From: Bowmanella pacifica
Lineage (GTDB): Bacteria > Pseudomonadota > Gammaproteobacteria > Enterobacterales > Alteromonadaceae
Assembly: GCF_014645355.1 (NCBI RefSeq)
Contig: NZ_BMLS01000006.1
Location: 62,001 to 126,000, forward strand
Length of the DNA stretch: 64,000 nucleotides
Direction: 5' to 3'
Shown: positions 18,445 to 26,650 of the stretch, piece by piece
Position numbering within the stretch: position 1 is the first letter of the stretch
Layout of the letters: every line of letters starts with the position of its first letter
Notes under the pieces: model-generated
The model's input: the letters and a program-made list of their open reading frames with translations, nothing else
Told to the model about the DNA's origin: nothing
Database searches by the model: none
Translations under genes and position numbers: made by a program

Positions 18445-18539
18445 AAATGTTAACTCGTTGTAATCACAGGCAGTGAATCAACCCGTGCAGGAAGAATCAA
18501 GCCATACCCGACCAACGCCAACCTGTATAAGACCAACCT

Positions 18540-19079
18540 TTATTGCTCGCGGCTATTCTCAACCAGAGTTTTGAGGTTTGCTAAACCCAGTTCAAAGTCA
18601 GGTCCCACCATAGAGTCCATCATCAGGGCAAAATAATGATTAATCGGGTTTGCTCCCACATCACCATAATCTACCCACTGCACCCGGGTTTTGCCGTCTT
18701 CATCGGTAAGGATAAATTCACCGGTACTGCCCATTTCAAATTCAGGAAAATACAGGCTGTATACCAAGCGACGATGTGGCTCTGCGGCGATAATTTCCAT
18801 CACACCGCTCCCCTCCTGTTGGCTTATCCACTCAGAACGCATGCCTACCTGGGAGCGGGGACCATCGTAATGCACCTGCATGGCCGGATCGCGCTTAAAC
18901 CAAACGCCCCAGTCCTGCCACTTTTCCAAATCCGCCACCTGGGCATAAATTTTGTCGGCAGGCGCATCAATAGTGATGGAGCGCTCCACCCTGAATTCGG
19001 AAGGCAAGATGTAACCAATGGCAAAAAACAGCGCCACTAATATTCCCACTATCAGTACGATCTTCTTCAATACGGCCAT
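18540..19079 (-). CDS. SRPBCC (START-like) family protein with N-terminal membrane anchor
   Basis: A 179-residue protein: one hydrophobic helix (residues about 6-25, IVLIVGILVALFFAIGYILP), then a polyketide cyclase/SRPBCC fold beginning VERSITIDAPADKIYAQVADLEKWQDW. The fold forms a hydrophobic ligand-binding pocket; the ligand is unknown. The helix should hold the domain on the periplasmic face of the inner membrane. It is separated from the XdhC operon by 95 bases and divergent from the amidohydrolase gene across 146 bases. Confidence 0.85.
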   Translation of the reverse strand: MAVLKKIVLIVGILVALFFAIGYILPSEFRVERSITIDAPADKIYAQVADLEKWQDWGVWFKRDPAMQVHYDGPRSQVGMRSEWISQQEGSGVMEIIAAEPHRRLVYSLYFPEFEMGSTGEFILTDEDGKTRVQWVDYGDVGANPINHYFALMMDSMVGPDFELGLANLKTLVENSREQ

Positions 19080-19225
19080 TTTTATTCTCCTGATCTTCCA
19101 ACCTGGCTCGGCATTTTTTATAACATATGTTTAACTTTTCACAGGACTTTTAAATGTTTCAGCTTATGTTGCGGTGAAAACCTCACCTTCTGCCGCTAAC
19201 AGTCTGAATAAGTAAAGGAAAAATA

Positions 19226-20794
19226 ATGAAAATACGCCAATTTTGTGGAGTCGTGTTGGGACTGGTGCTGAGTCTGTCGGTCCTCGCTAAGCCCGGAGCC
19301 AGTGCCCCAGATCGCCCTGCCAAAGAGGGCCAGGGCCCCTATTCCCGCCTAATTTTACGGGGTGTTACCCTGATCAACGGTGAAGGGGCGCCGGCCCGTG
19401 GCCCGGTGGACATTGTGATCCAAGATAACCGCATCCGTGCCATTCACAGTGTCGGCAACCCCGGCGTCCCGATTCTGGATGGTGGGCGACCTAAAGCTGC
19501 TGCCGGTGACAAGGAGATGCAACTTGAAGGCCATTACGTATTCCCTGGCTTTATTGATATGCACGGCCATATTGGCGGCTCAGCGGATAACATTCCGGCC
19601 GAATATGTATTTAAGTTGTGGCTGGCGCACGGCATTACCACGGTAAGAGAGCCCGGCAGCTTTAATGGTGTTGACTGGGTGATGGACCATGTCAAACGCA
19701 GTGAAGAAAACCGCGTTACGGCGCCCAGAATCATTCCCTACTTTGGCTTTGGTCTTGGCAGTGACAGCCCAATTTATACCCCCAAACAAGCACGAAACTG
19801 GGTTGAGTGGGCAGCCAAGCATGGCGCTAAGGGCATTAAGTTTTTTGGCGCACCGCCCAAGATCATGCACGCCGCCCTGGATGAAGCCAAACAGCAACGA
19901 CTTGGCAGCGCCATGCACCACGCGCAATTAAATGTGATGAGCATGAATGTACTGGACTCGGCACGCCTGGGTCTGACCACCATGGAGCATTGGTACGGCT
20001 TACCCGAAGCTTTGTTTGAACATCAGCGCATTCAGGATTATTCCCCCACTTACAATTACAACAACGAACAACACCGTTTTGCCGAGGCCGGACGGCTGTG
20101 GCAACAAGCCGCCAAACCGGGCAGCACCAAATGGAACCAAGTGCGGGATGAACTGTTAGGTTTGGATTTCACCTTAAACCCCACTCTGACCATTTACGAA
20201 GCCAGCCGCGACCTGATGCGCGAGCAACAAGCCGTCTGGCATCAGGATTACACCCTGCCTACCTTATGGGATTTTTTTCAGCCCAATCGCTATGCCCACG
20301 GCAGTTATTGGTTTGACTGGACCACCGATGATGAAATTGCCTGGAAGGAAAACTACCGGCTGTGGATGGCCTTTTTAAACGATTATAAAAACCATGGCGG
20401 ACGGGTGACCACCGGCTCCGACTCGGGTTACATCTATAAAATCTATGGTTTTGGCTATATCCGCGAGCTGGAGCTGTTGCGCGAGGCCGGCTTTAATGCC
20501 CTGGAAGTGGTACAAGCCGCCACCTTAAATGGTGCACAGGCTTTGAGGCTGGATGACGATTTAGGCTCTGTCAGTGCCGGCAAGCTGGCTGATATGGTGA
20601 TCCTGGAGGAAAACCCGCTGGCCAACTTTAAAGTACTGTACGGCACAGGGCATTTTAAACTGGACGATAATAACCGTCCCACCCGTATTGGCGGCGTGAA
20701 GTACACTATTAAAGACGGCATAGTGTATGACGCCAAAGCCTTGCTGGCGGATGTGCGGGAGATGGTAAACACAGCGCGTGCAAAGCAAGAATAG
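19226..20794 (+). CDS. Exported amidohydrolase-family metallohydrolase
   Basis: A 522-residue protein with a signal peptide (residues 1-21, cleavage near VLA-KP). The amidohydrolase barrel begins with VTLINGEGAP; metal ligands are visible as His113 and His115 (IDMHGHIGG), a KFFGAPP segment likely giving a bridging Lys, TMEHWYG and TGSDSG with the metal-site Asp. The C-terminal GKLADMVILEENPL strand is typical of imidazolonepropionase/dipeptidase-like members. The substrate, perhaps a dipeptide or cyclic amide in the periplasm, is not visible. The Tat-type PLP protein starts 75 bases later, suggesting a shared unit. Confidence 0.88.
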   Translation: MKIRQFCGVVLGLVLSLSVLAKPGASAPDRPAKEGQGPYSRLILRGVTLINGEGAPARGPVDIVIQDNRIRAIHSVGNPGVPILDGGRPKAAAGDKEMQLEGHYVFPGFIDMHGHIGGSADNIPAEYVFKLWLAHGITTVREPGSFNGVDWVMDHVKRSEENRVTAPRIIPYFGFGLGSDSPIYTPKQARNWVEWAAKHGAKGIKFFGAPPKIMHAALDEAKQQRLGSAMHHAQLNVMSMNVLDSARLGLTTMEHWYGLPEALFEHQRIQDYSPTYNYNNEQHRFAEAGRLWQQAAKPGSTKWNQVRDELLGLDFTLNPTLTIYEASRDLMREQQAVWHQDYTLPTLWDFFQPNRYAHGSYWFDWTTDDEIAWKENYRLWMAFLNDYKNHGGRVTTGSDSGYIYKIYGFGYIRELELLREAGFNALEVVQAATLNGAQALRLDDDLGSVSAGKLADMVILEENPLANFKVLYGTGHFKLDDNNRPTRIGGVKYTIKDGIVYDAKALLADVREMVNTARAKQE

Positions 20795-20869
20795 CCTTGG
20801 GCGACAGAAACCCCGCCCATTCAAATGAGTTGGCCTATACTGGATGAGATATTTCAGCGGGAGCTCATT

Positions 20870-22183
20870 ATGGAGCGACGTGCATTTCTCACCGGCAGCG
20901 GCTTAACTCTCGCTGCCGGCAGCCTCAACACCTTTGCCCAGGCAGAGGGCCCCAAAACCCAGTTAAGTCATAAAACACTGGCCCAAGCGGATTGGTCGGG
21001 ATTGAGAAAGTTGTTTCCACTGACCTACGACTACATTCACCTGGCCACCTTTCTGCTCGCCTCTCATCCCAAGCCTGTTGCCGATGCGATCGCCATGCAC
21101 AGACAAGCCTTTGACAGCAACCCGGCAGATTACTGGCATGAACACTTTATGACCATTGACGGCAAAATCGCCCAGGCCGCCGCGCAATATATGGGCGGTC
21201 AGGGTCATCAAATTGCTCTGACGGACAGTACTACCATGGGCCTGGCCATGGTCTACAGCGGTTTAAAATTGAATCCCGATGACGAAATAGTACAAACGGT
21301 TCATGACCATTACTCCACCGACTTGTCATTGCAATTACGCGCCGATCGTACCGGCGCTAAGGTTAAACGCATTACCTTGTACCAGGATCCGGCCAAGGTT
21401 GAGGTAGACCAGATACTCAGCAACCTAAAAGCCGGTATCAGTAGTAAAACCCGCGTGGTGGCAGTCACCTGGGTACATTCCTCCACCGGGGTAAAGCTCC
21501 CCATCAGGGCGATGGCAGATCTGATTCAGGGCATTAACGCAAAGCGAACAGACGCCGATCAGATCTTATTTTGTGTGGACGGTGTGCATGGTTTCGGTAT
21601 TGAAAATGAAGATATCAGCCAACTAGGTTGTGACTTCTTTATCGCCGGTACGCATAAATGGATTTTTGGCCCCCGAGGCACCGGGCTGATTTGGGGTAAA
21701 GATAGCGCCTGGCAACGCACTAACGCGGTGATCCCCAGTTTTAGCCAGTCCTATGATGTATGGATGGGCTACAGCAGCCAGGATCAGGTGCCGATAGGCG
21801 AGCATATGTCACCGGGCGGCTTTCACTCATTCGAGCATAGATGGGCCTTGCCCGAAGCATTTAAGCTACACCAGCAACTGGGAAAAGCCAATGTGCAAAG
21901 TCGTATTCATCAGCTCAACAGCCAAACCAAAGAAGGCCTGGCCAAAATGCCCTATGTCAGGCTATACACGCCAATAACCCCATCCCTTTCCAGTGGTTTA
22001 GTCTGTTTTGATGTGGAGGGTATGCACCCCGACGAGGTAGTCAAAAAGTTGCACAGCCAAGGGGTGATTATGAGCTCTACCCCCTACCGCCAATCCTATG
22101 CCCGTTTTGCACCGAGCCTGATAAATAATGAACAAGAGATAGAGATTGCCCTGGCCGCGATTGCCGCACTGGCGAAAGGCTAA
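20870..22183 (+). CDS. Tat-exported class V aminotransferase-fold PLP protein
   Basis: A 437-residue fold-type I PLP enzyme related to isopenicillin N epimerase/cysteine desulfurase-like proteins. The N-terminus MERRAFLTGSGLTLAAGS is a compact twin-arginine signal. The PLP lysine is Lys263 in AGTHKWIFGPRGTGLIWG, preceded by the cofactor Asp/His pair in FCVDGVHGFG. ATG at 20870 with GGGAG just upstream is preferred to the earlier ATG at 20825, which would bury the signal. Transport of the folded, cofactor-loaded enzyme is inferred. The reaction is unknown; the preceding gene encodes a secreted amidohydrolase. Confidence 0.85.
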   Translation: MERRAFLTGSGLTLAAGSLNTFAQAEGPKTQLSHKTLAQADWSGLRKLFPLTYDYIHLATFLLASHPKPVADAIAMHRQAFDSNPADYWHEHFMTIDGKIAQAAAQYMGGQGHQIALTDSTTMGLAMVYSGLKLNPDDEIVQTVHDHYSTDLSLQLRADRTGAKVKRITLYQDPAKVEVDQILSNLKAGISSKTRVVAVTWVHSSTGVKLPIRAMADLIQGINAKRTDADQILFCVDGVHGFGIENEDISQLGCDFFIAGTHKWIFGPRGTGLIWGKDSAWQRTNAVIPSFSQSYDVWMGYSSQDQVPIGEHMSPGGFHSFEHRWALPEAFKLHQQLGKANVQSRIHQLNSQTKEGLAKMPYVRLYTPITPSLSSGLVCFDVEGMHPDEVVKKLHSQGVIMSSTPYRQSYARFAPSLINNEQEIEIALAAIAALAKG

Positions 22184-22519
22184 TCAAACAGCAAGATACC
22201 GAGAGCATGCTGATGCGCCAACCAGGTCTGGGAGGCGCATTAGCGCTATTTAGTAACTCACGAAAATACGCTTATCTGCGCCTTAATGCATCACATCAAT
22301 GCTGTATTGGTGCACTCATCTCATCATCTGCAGCCAGTTGAAGCGATCAACACTAAGGTAATAAAAACTTATACCCGCCAGGCAAGGATCTTTTCCAAAC
22401 CACGGATTGTCTTGCCATGCATTGCGACCAACGGGCGTAGATAAGTTTTAATATAAGGTATTGACCCGTCTATTAGTAACGGGTTGAGGATACTGACTCG
22501 GTTAACTTGTGGAACTGCC
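22184..22519. other. Intergenic region with candidate MerR operator
   Basis: 336 bases without a gene. Its clearest element is the perfect dyad ACCCGT-N9-ACGGGT at 22464-22484, beginning inside a TTGACC hexamer and centred 46 bases before the MerR-type ATG. MerR proteins usually bind dyads between -35 and -10 boxes and autoregulate. The best -10 match (GATACT, 22489-22494) is 22 bases from TTGACC, which is long even for this family, so the promoter reading is uncertain. Confidence 0.45.
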
Positions 22520-23029
22520 ATGCTTACTGTTACTCAACTCGCAAAACACACTGGAGTGTCTCGTACAACGATTCTGTATTACGAGCAACAACAACTGTTA
22601 CTACCGGCGTACCGCTCTGAAAACGGCTATCGCTGGTATGGCGATAAAGAAATTGAACGCTTAAAGGCTATCGCCTCTTATCGTTCTTACGGTTTGTCGG
22701 TGGCAAGTATCCATGGGCTATTAAACCGAACGGGAGAATCTCAGGCAGCACTTTTAAAAGAACACTTTTATAAGTTGGAGCAAGAGATTCAAACGCTACG
22801 AGCACAACAAAAAGCGGTAGTTGTGCTTCTCAACGATCCGAGTCTAATGGAGGAAAATATGGTCAATAAAGCACGCTGGGTTGAAATCATGGTAGCCGCC
22901 GGTTTTAGCGAAAACGACATGGTGAAATGGCACCAAAAATTCGAGGAACTAGAACCACAGGAACATCAAAAGTTCCTGGAATCCTTAGGTATTACCGCCG
23001 ACGAAATCGCTGAGATTCGCGCTTTCTAA
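22520..23029 (+). CDS. MerR-family transcriptional regulator
   Basis: A 169-residue regulator. The N-terminal winged helix-turn-helix is clear (MLTVTQLAKHTGVSRTTILYYEQ, then YRWYGDKEIERLKAIASYR), followed by a dimerisation coiled coil (residues about 75-105) and a C-terminal effector region (RWVEIMVAAGFSENDMVKWH) rich in Trp, His and acidic residues with no metal-binding Cys set. The effector is therefore more likely organic than a thiol-ligated metal. ATG at 22520 starts at the HTH. No obvious target gene follows; the adjacent dyad suggests autoregulation. A stem at 23037-23056 after the stop lacks a T-run. Confidence 0.9.
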   Translation: MLTVTQLAKHTGVSRTTILYYEQQQLLLPAYRSENGYRWYGDKEIERLKAIASYRSYGLSVASIHGLLNRTGESQAALLKEHFYKLEQEIQTLRAQQKAVVVLLNDPSLMEENMVNKARWVEIMVAAGFSENDMVKWHQKFEELEPQEHQKFLESLGITADEIAEIRAF

Positions 23030-23036
23030 ACGAATA

Positions 23037-23056
23037 CAGCCTCAGGGAAGAGGCTG
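23037..23056 (+). terminator. Weak hairpin after the MerR gene
   Basis: Stem CAGCCTC / GAGGCTG (23037-23043 with 23050-23056), 6-base loop, not followed by a T-run; possibly a poor terminator or stabilising stem. Confidence 0.35.
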
Positions 23057-23137
23057 AGTTCTCATATCGTATTTCAAGGACATGTAACTGCACACCACCA
23101 GGAGAAATGATTGAACATTCCCTGCCTAGCTAGTTAA

Positions 23138-24004
23138 TTACAAACAGACTGTCTGCTGCCCTATCTCACGGGCAAAGCCGCCAACACTGACTTTCACTAT
23201 ACCCTGCTCGTTTGACTCTACCGAGGCAGTAATGCTAGATACACAGCCCATGGCCCTACCCTGTTCAAAGGTAAAAGCCTTGCCAAGCTTATCGCCCAAA
23301 TGCTTGGTCAAATAACAGGCCAAAGCACCATTAGCACTGCCGGTAGCCGACTCTTCGGGAATACCAAATAACGGCGCAAAGTTCCGGCAACTGGCGGTCA
23401 GCCCGCTGTCCTTATCGCAAAGCTCAAAGGCATGAATACCAACAAGGTTATGCTGTTTACAATAGTCACTGAGTAGCGCGTTGTTTACCTGAAGTTTATC
23501 CAAATACCCAAAAGGCACAGGCACAATAATATCCGGTAAGCCGGTTGAAATTATCTCCACGGGGAGCTGGGTTGAAGCCAGTAATTCGGCATCCAAGCCA
23601 ATCATCTCGGCGATGGTCTGGTAATCAATAACGCCAAGGTAGTCAGGCAGAGCTTGTTCCATCACTATCTGGCCATCAGATGCCACAGTTACGCCCAATA
23701 AACCGGCTTTGGTTCGCTGTATATAGCGCCCTTCACTAATCAGGCCTTGCTGATAGAGCGTAGAAAAAGTCGCTAAAGTGGCGTGTCCACAAAAGTCCAC
23801 TTCATCGGTAACGGTAAAAAAGGATACGGCGAAATCCACTTCCTCATCCTGGCAGATAAAAGCGGTTTCGGAAAACCCCACTGCCTGGGCGATTTTCAGT
23901 TTGTCCTGGTCAGATAAATTATCGGCGTTTAATACCACCCCGGCCGGGTTACCGCCGCGGCCATTGGCGGTAAAGGCATTAACTAAAAAAGCGTTAACTT
24001 CCAT
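23138..24004 (-). CDS. PhzF-family isomerase/epimerase
   Basis: A 288-residue protein of the PhzF/diaminopimelate epimerase-like fold, two similar halves. Diagnostic sequences are the opening VNAFTANGRGGNPAGVVLNA, the acid catalyst Glu46 in GFSETAFI, DFCGHATLA and the second-half EESATGSANGALACYL. The best-known member isomerises a dihydroanthranilate intermediate in phenazine synthesis, but most homologues lie outside such clusters and have unknown substrates. No phenazine genes are here, so the family name should not be read as a pathway. Monocistronic and convergent with the MerR gene. Confidence 0.88.
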   Translation of the reverse strand: MEVNAFLVNAFTANGRGGNPAGVVLNADNLSDQDKLKIAQAVGFSETAFICQDEEVDFAVSFFTVTDEVDFCGHATLATFSTLYQQGLISEGRYIQRTKAGLLGVTVASDGQIVMEQALPDYLGVIDYQTIAEMIGLDAELLASTQLPVEIISTGLPDIIVPVPFGYLDKLQVNNALLSDYCKQHNLVGIHAFELCDKDSGLTASCRNFAPLFGIPEESATGSANGALACYLTKHLGDKLGKAFTFEQGRAMGCVSSITASVESNEQGIVKVSVGGFAREIGQQTVCL

Positions 24005-24324
24005 TAAAATCTCTTACTTCGTACAACATAAGGGTAAACAACGGGAGCGGGTCGTTATAACGTCATATCTTATATGGCGCGCCGATCCCATTAACAACAG
24101 GCGTCCTGTCAGTTGCCTTTACGGCAAATTAAAGCCGTTCAATCAGGCGTGTTAGAAAGCTCAATAGTATCAAAGGACGCGAAGCGCACGAAGGTTGATT
24201 GAGGTGTCTCACTCTTCGTGTTCTTCGTGGTAAAGAAATACAGGGATGGGCTTTCAGGCTCGCAACAATAAACTTCTGCTGCAGAGCGATGCCATACCAA
24301 AGGCGCTCCGGTAACCTCGTTTAC
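24005..24324. other. Intergenic region without a gene
   Basis: About 320 bases. No open frame with a start site or recognisable product. It contains an inverted repeat CACGAAG / CTTCGTG (24187-24193 with 24214-24220) followed by a second TTCTTCGTGG phrase. This looks like a dispersed intergenic repeat, but only one copy is visible in the window. Some TAAC...GTTA ends near 24093-24153 faintly recall an integron attC site but do not fit its consensus. Confidence 0.4.
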
Positions 24325-24693
24325 TTATGATGCATCCACCAAGGACTGCGCCGCACCATTACTGGCACCGACTTCAAAAGATGCCAGGTCTACCCCTTCA
24401 ATACAGGCCAGATTGTAACCGTATTCGGTAGGTACACTGCGGCGCTGATGATGGGTATAGATGCCGCACAGACTGCAAAAATAGTGCTTGGCAATTTTGG
24501 TGTTCCATTGATAAAGGCTTAACTTATCCTCGCCGCGGGTAACGCGCAGACGATCCAAGGTCACGCCCGCCATAATGGCGCCTTTTTTACTGCAGATAGA
24601 ACAGTTACAACGACGGATATTCTGATGCCCGTCAATCAAGTCCACCTCAAATTCCACAGCCTGGCAGTGGCAGGTACCTTTTACTGTTTGCAT
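24325..24693 (-). CDS. GFA-family (CENP-V/Gfa) zinc protein
   Basis: A 122-residue protein with the zinc-binding cysteine pattern of the GFA fold: CHCQAVEFEV near residue 8, CNCSIC near residue 29 and CSLCGIYTHHQ near residue 74. The family was named for a proposed glutathione-dependent formaldehyde activation, which has been disputed; most members are unassigned. It shares its orientation with the lipoprotein gene 34 bases upstream. Confidence 0.88.
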   Translation of the reverse strand: MQTVKGTCHCQAVEFEVDLIDGHQNIRRCNCSICSKKGAIMAGVTLDRLRVTRGEDKLSLYQWNTKIAKHYFCSLCGIYTHHQRRSVPTEYGYNLACIEGVDLASFEVGASNGAAQSLVDAS

Positions 24694-24727
24694 ATACTTC
24701 TCTTTGTTCCTATTGGCTTATTCGATA

Positions 24728-25207
24728 CTAATTTGACTCATTTAACTGAGCCAATTCAGTCAATGCTTTATCCTCATCCACTTTGATAATGACGTTATTA
24801 CCTGAGTCAACTCCATAGGAATAGAAACGTGTAGCGACAGCATCATCTGGCGCGTTACCTGGCGTGGTGTAATAAGCGTAGTAACTGGCCTGTCCTGCCA
24901 AGAGGGTCACATCAAACTCCAATAAATTGTGAGTGATAAAGGCATCAGGTTTTAATACAACTTTGTACTGACCAGGAGGTAAGTTTGCTCTGATAAATCC
25001 TTGACCTGAAAGACAGCCCTTTTCAAGATCATTCAAAAACACTTTCAGGCAGACCGTTACGCCATCATGCGTATTCGGTTTGTACAAATAAAACAGTGAT
25101 TCTTGGTTTCCTAGTTGAGGATGGGAAGTAAACTTCGGCCCTTTGGCTATAGGTCCAGCACAAGCGCTTATAAGTGCGCTAATGACAAGCAAAAGTATCA
25201 TTCTCAT
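24728..25207 (-). CDS. Putative lipoprotein, DUF2846-like
   Basis: A 159-residue protein with a lipoprotein signal (MRMILLLVISALISACAG, lipobox ISAC). The mature part has beta-rich sequence including LFYLYKPN, an ANLPPGQYKVVL turn and LLAGQASYYAYYT, resembling DUF2846 proteins, small lipoproteins of unknown role with a transthyretin-like fold. ATG at 25207 has AAGGGAA about 8 bases upstream and begins at the signal; the longer reading to 25294 is rejected. Family match is moderate. Confidence 0.7.
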   Translation of the reverse strand: MRMILLLVISALISACAGPIAKGPKFTSHPQLGNQESLFYLYKPNTHDGVTVCLKVFLNDLEKGCLSGQGFIRANLPPGQYKVVLKPDAFITHNLLEFDVTLLAGQASYYAYYTTPGNAPDDAVATRFYSYGVDSGNNVIIKVDEDKALTELAQLNESN

Positions 25208-25313
25208 ATTCGAATTTCCCTTAATCTCTAGCAAGTGACAGAATTTTCCCCAGCTAGAAGTCACCTTAGTAAATGGCCAAAACGCCATGAACACTCCGAA
25301 AACTGCACTTTAT

Positions 25314-25715
25314 TTACTCTTTGGGCCTAAGCGTTTCAATGATTTTTGCATCCACCCAATAGGGGCTACCTACCACATAGCGGCTACCATCGTCGCGGGT
25401 TTTCACATCGCCCTTCCAGAAAAACAGATATTTGCCATCAGGTGTGACTTTGGGGCGCTGTTCATACAAGGGGGTGTTGATGGTATCGCCCATATTGATG
25501 GCCTCGCCCCAAGAGCCGTCTTGCTGGCGAAAGCTGATATAAATATCAGGGGTGCTTTCGCCGTCCTTCTCGGCATCCCACATTAAATAGGATTCATCCG
25601 GGGCGACAAAGGGGTGAGCAATATATTTTCCCTGGTTCACCGCCGCGCTCATCTTAACCGGCGTTTCATAGTTGCCATCAATCAGGCAGCTAAGTTTAGG
25701 AAAAGATAAACACAG
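25314..25715 (-). pseudogene. 5'-truncated TolB-like (PD40 repeat) protein remnant
   Basis: The open frame ends in YEQRPKVTPDGKYLFFWKGD, a WD40/PD40 beta-propeller repeat; further repeat pieces (YIAHPFVAPDESYLMW, DIYISFRQQDGSWGEAINMG) precede it. Reading upstream of the first in-frame ATG (25652), the frame is open back to about 25715 with more repeat-like sequence (DGNYETPVKMS). A different frame upstream gives TQLSASDKGCVYLF before running into the end of the next gene. No signal peptide or start site remains. I read this as the last two or three blades of an exported PD40 protein whose 5' part was lost at about 25720-25750. Confidence 0.65.
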
Positions 25716-25748
25716 CCTTTATCGCTGGCGGATAACTGTGTAATTATC

Positions 25749-26111
25749 TCAGGCCACAGCGGATGCATGGGCAGCGATAACCTGAAATGCATCGCCCTGC
25801 TTGGCCCAGACACGGGTAAATCTCAGCACTATATTGGCGGGTTGCCCAGCATAGGTGCCTTGAATATCAGCTTGTGCAGTCACTATGGCCATATCGCCAA
25901 GAGGCTTAATCTTAAGGTCGGCTAACTCCAGAGCGCTTATCGTTAATAGGCCACAGCGATGCGCCTGGATATCGTCCTGCTTGGATTGAAGCTGGCCCAG
26001 GTGATTGGTAAACAGCAAATCGTCGGCCAGCAGCGTATCCAGCTCGCTGATATCGGCGTTTAGCATGGCGTTACGTAGGCGCGCTTCCAGCGCCGCAATA
26101 TTATCTTCCAT
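25749..26111 (-). CDS. NTF2-like (SnoaL/DUF4440) family protein
   Basis: A 120-residue single-domain cone-fold protein: N-terminal helices (ALEARLRNAMLNADISELDTLLADDLLFTNHLGQ) followed by the curved sheet strands (MAIVTAQADIQG, NIVLRFTRVWAK). Members range from hydrolases and isomerases to simple binding proteins, and no function can be assigned. It begins 13 bases after the GNAT gene stop, in the same direction, so they are probably cotranscribed. Confidence 0.82.
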   Translation of the reverse strand: MEDNIAALEARLRNAMLNADISELDTLLADDLLFTNHLGQLQSKQDDIQAHRCGLLTISALELADLKIKPLGDMAIVTAQADIQGTYAGQPANIVLRFTRVWAKQGDAFQVIAAHASAVA

Positions 26112-26124
26112 CTATCTTTCCTGT

Positions 26125-26547
26125 CTATTTGCACACGCCATTAGGTACGGGACTGAACTTTTTAGTCATGCCCTGACTGGCGGGAGCCACCAGCCGGTAG
26201 CCAAGCTTTTGATAAAACTCGGGTTTATCCGCAATCATGGAAACATAAGAGCCTGGCAATACCGCTCCTGCCAGGTACTGGTCAATATAGGCCATCACCT
26301 GTTTGCCCAGCCCCTGCCCTTGGTAATGCGGATCGACAGCAATATCCACCACTTCAAAATTGCAAGCACCGTCGCCCACCACCCGGCCCATGGCAATCAG
26401 CTTTTGGCCGTCACGCATACAAACCGCATATAACGAATTGGGCAAGCCAATCTGGGCGGCTTGCAGGGATTTGGCTGACAGACCGGCGGCAACGCGCAGG
26501 TCACAATATTCCTGAGGGCTGGGGGCATGTTCTTTAATCGTTAGCAT
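26125..26547 (-). CDS. GNAT-family N-acetyltransferase
   Basis: A 140-residue acetyltransferase with the acetyl-CoA loop DPHYQGQGLGKQVMAYID and the C-terminal helix-strand KPEFYQKLGYRLVAP. The start is ATG at 26547 (MLTIKEHAPSP); the extension to 26631 lacks family features. The substrate is not identifiable. It heads a two-gene unit with the downstream NTF2-like protein. Confidence 0.88.
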   Translation of the reverse strand: MLTIKEHAPSPQEYCDLRVAAGLSAKSLQAAQIGLPNSLYAVCMRDGQKLIAMGRVVGDGACNFEVVDIAVDPHYQGQGLGKQVMAYIDQYLAGAVLPGSYVSMIADKPEFYQKLGYRLVAPASQGMTKKFSPVPNGVCK

Positions 26548-26650
26548 GATGTTGTGTGACTCCTGTTCAGATTGTCGGAACATACACAAAAACACTGTAC
26601 AAATAAACAGTTCACTGATTAACGCTGACAAAGCAGCACGTTACAACGGA

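Noticed and set aside
22290-22320. NtrC-type site (TTGGTGCA half) upstream of the MerR gene
   Set aside because: The opposite half-site is missing and no nitrogen gene follows.
23138-24004. Phenazine biosynthesis locus, from the PhzF family name
   Set aside because: No other phenazine gene is present; PhzF-like isomerases are common outside such clusters.
24093-24153. Possible integron attC-like site (TAAC...GTTA with inner repeats)
   Set aside because: The inner AGGCG segments are direct, not inverted, and the ends do not fit the RYYYAAC/GTTRRRY core; no integrase or cassette array nearby.
24005-24324. CRISPR or tandem repeat array around the TTCGTG phrases
   Set aside because: Only a pair of short similar phrases, with no regular spacer pattern or cas genes.
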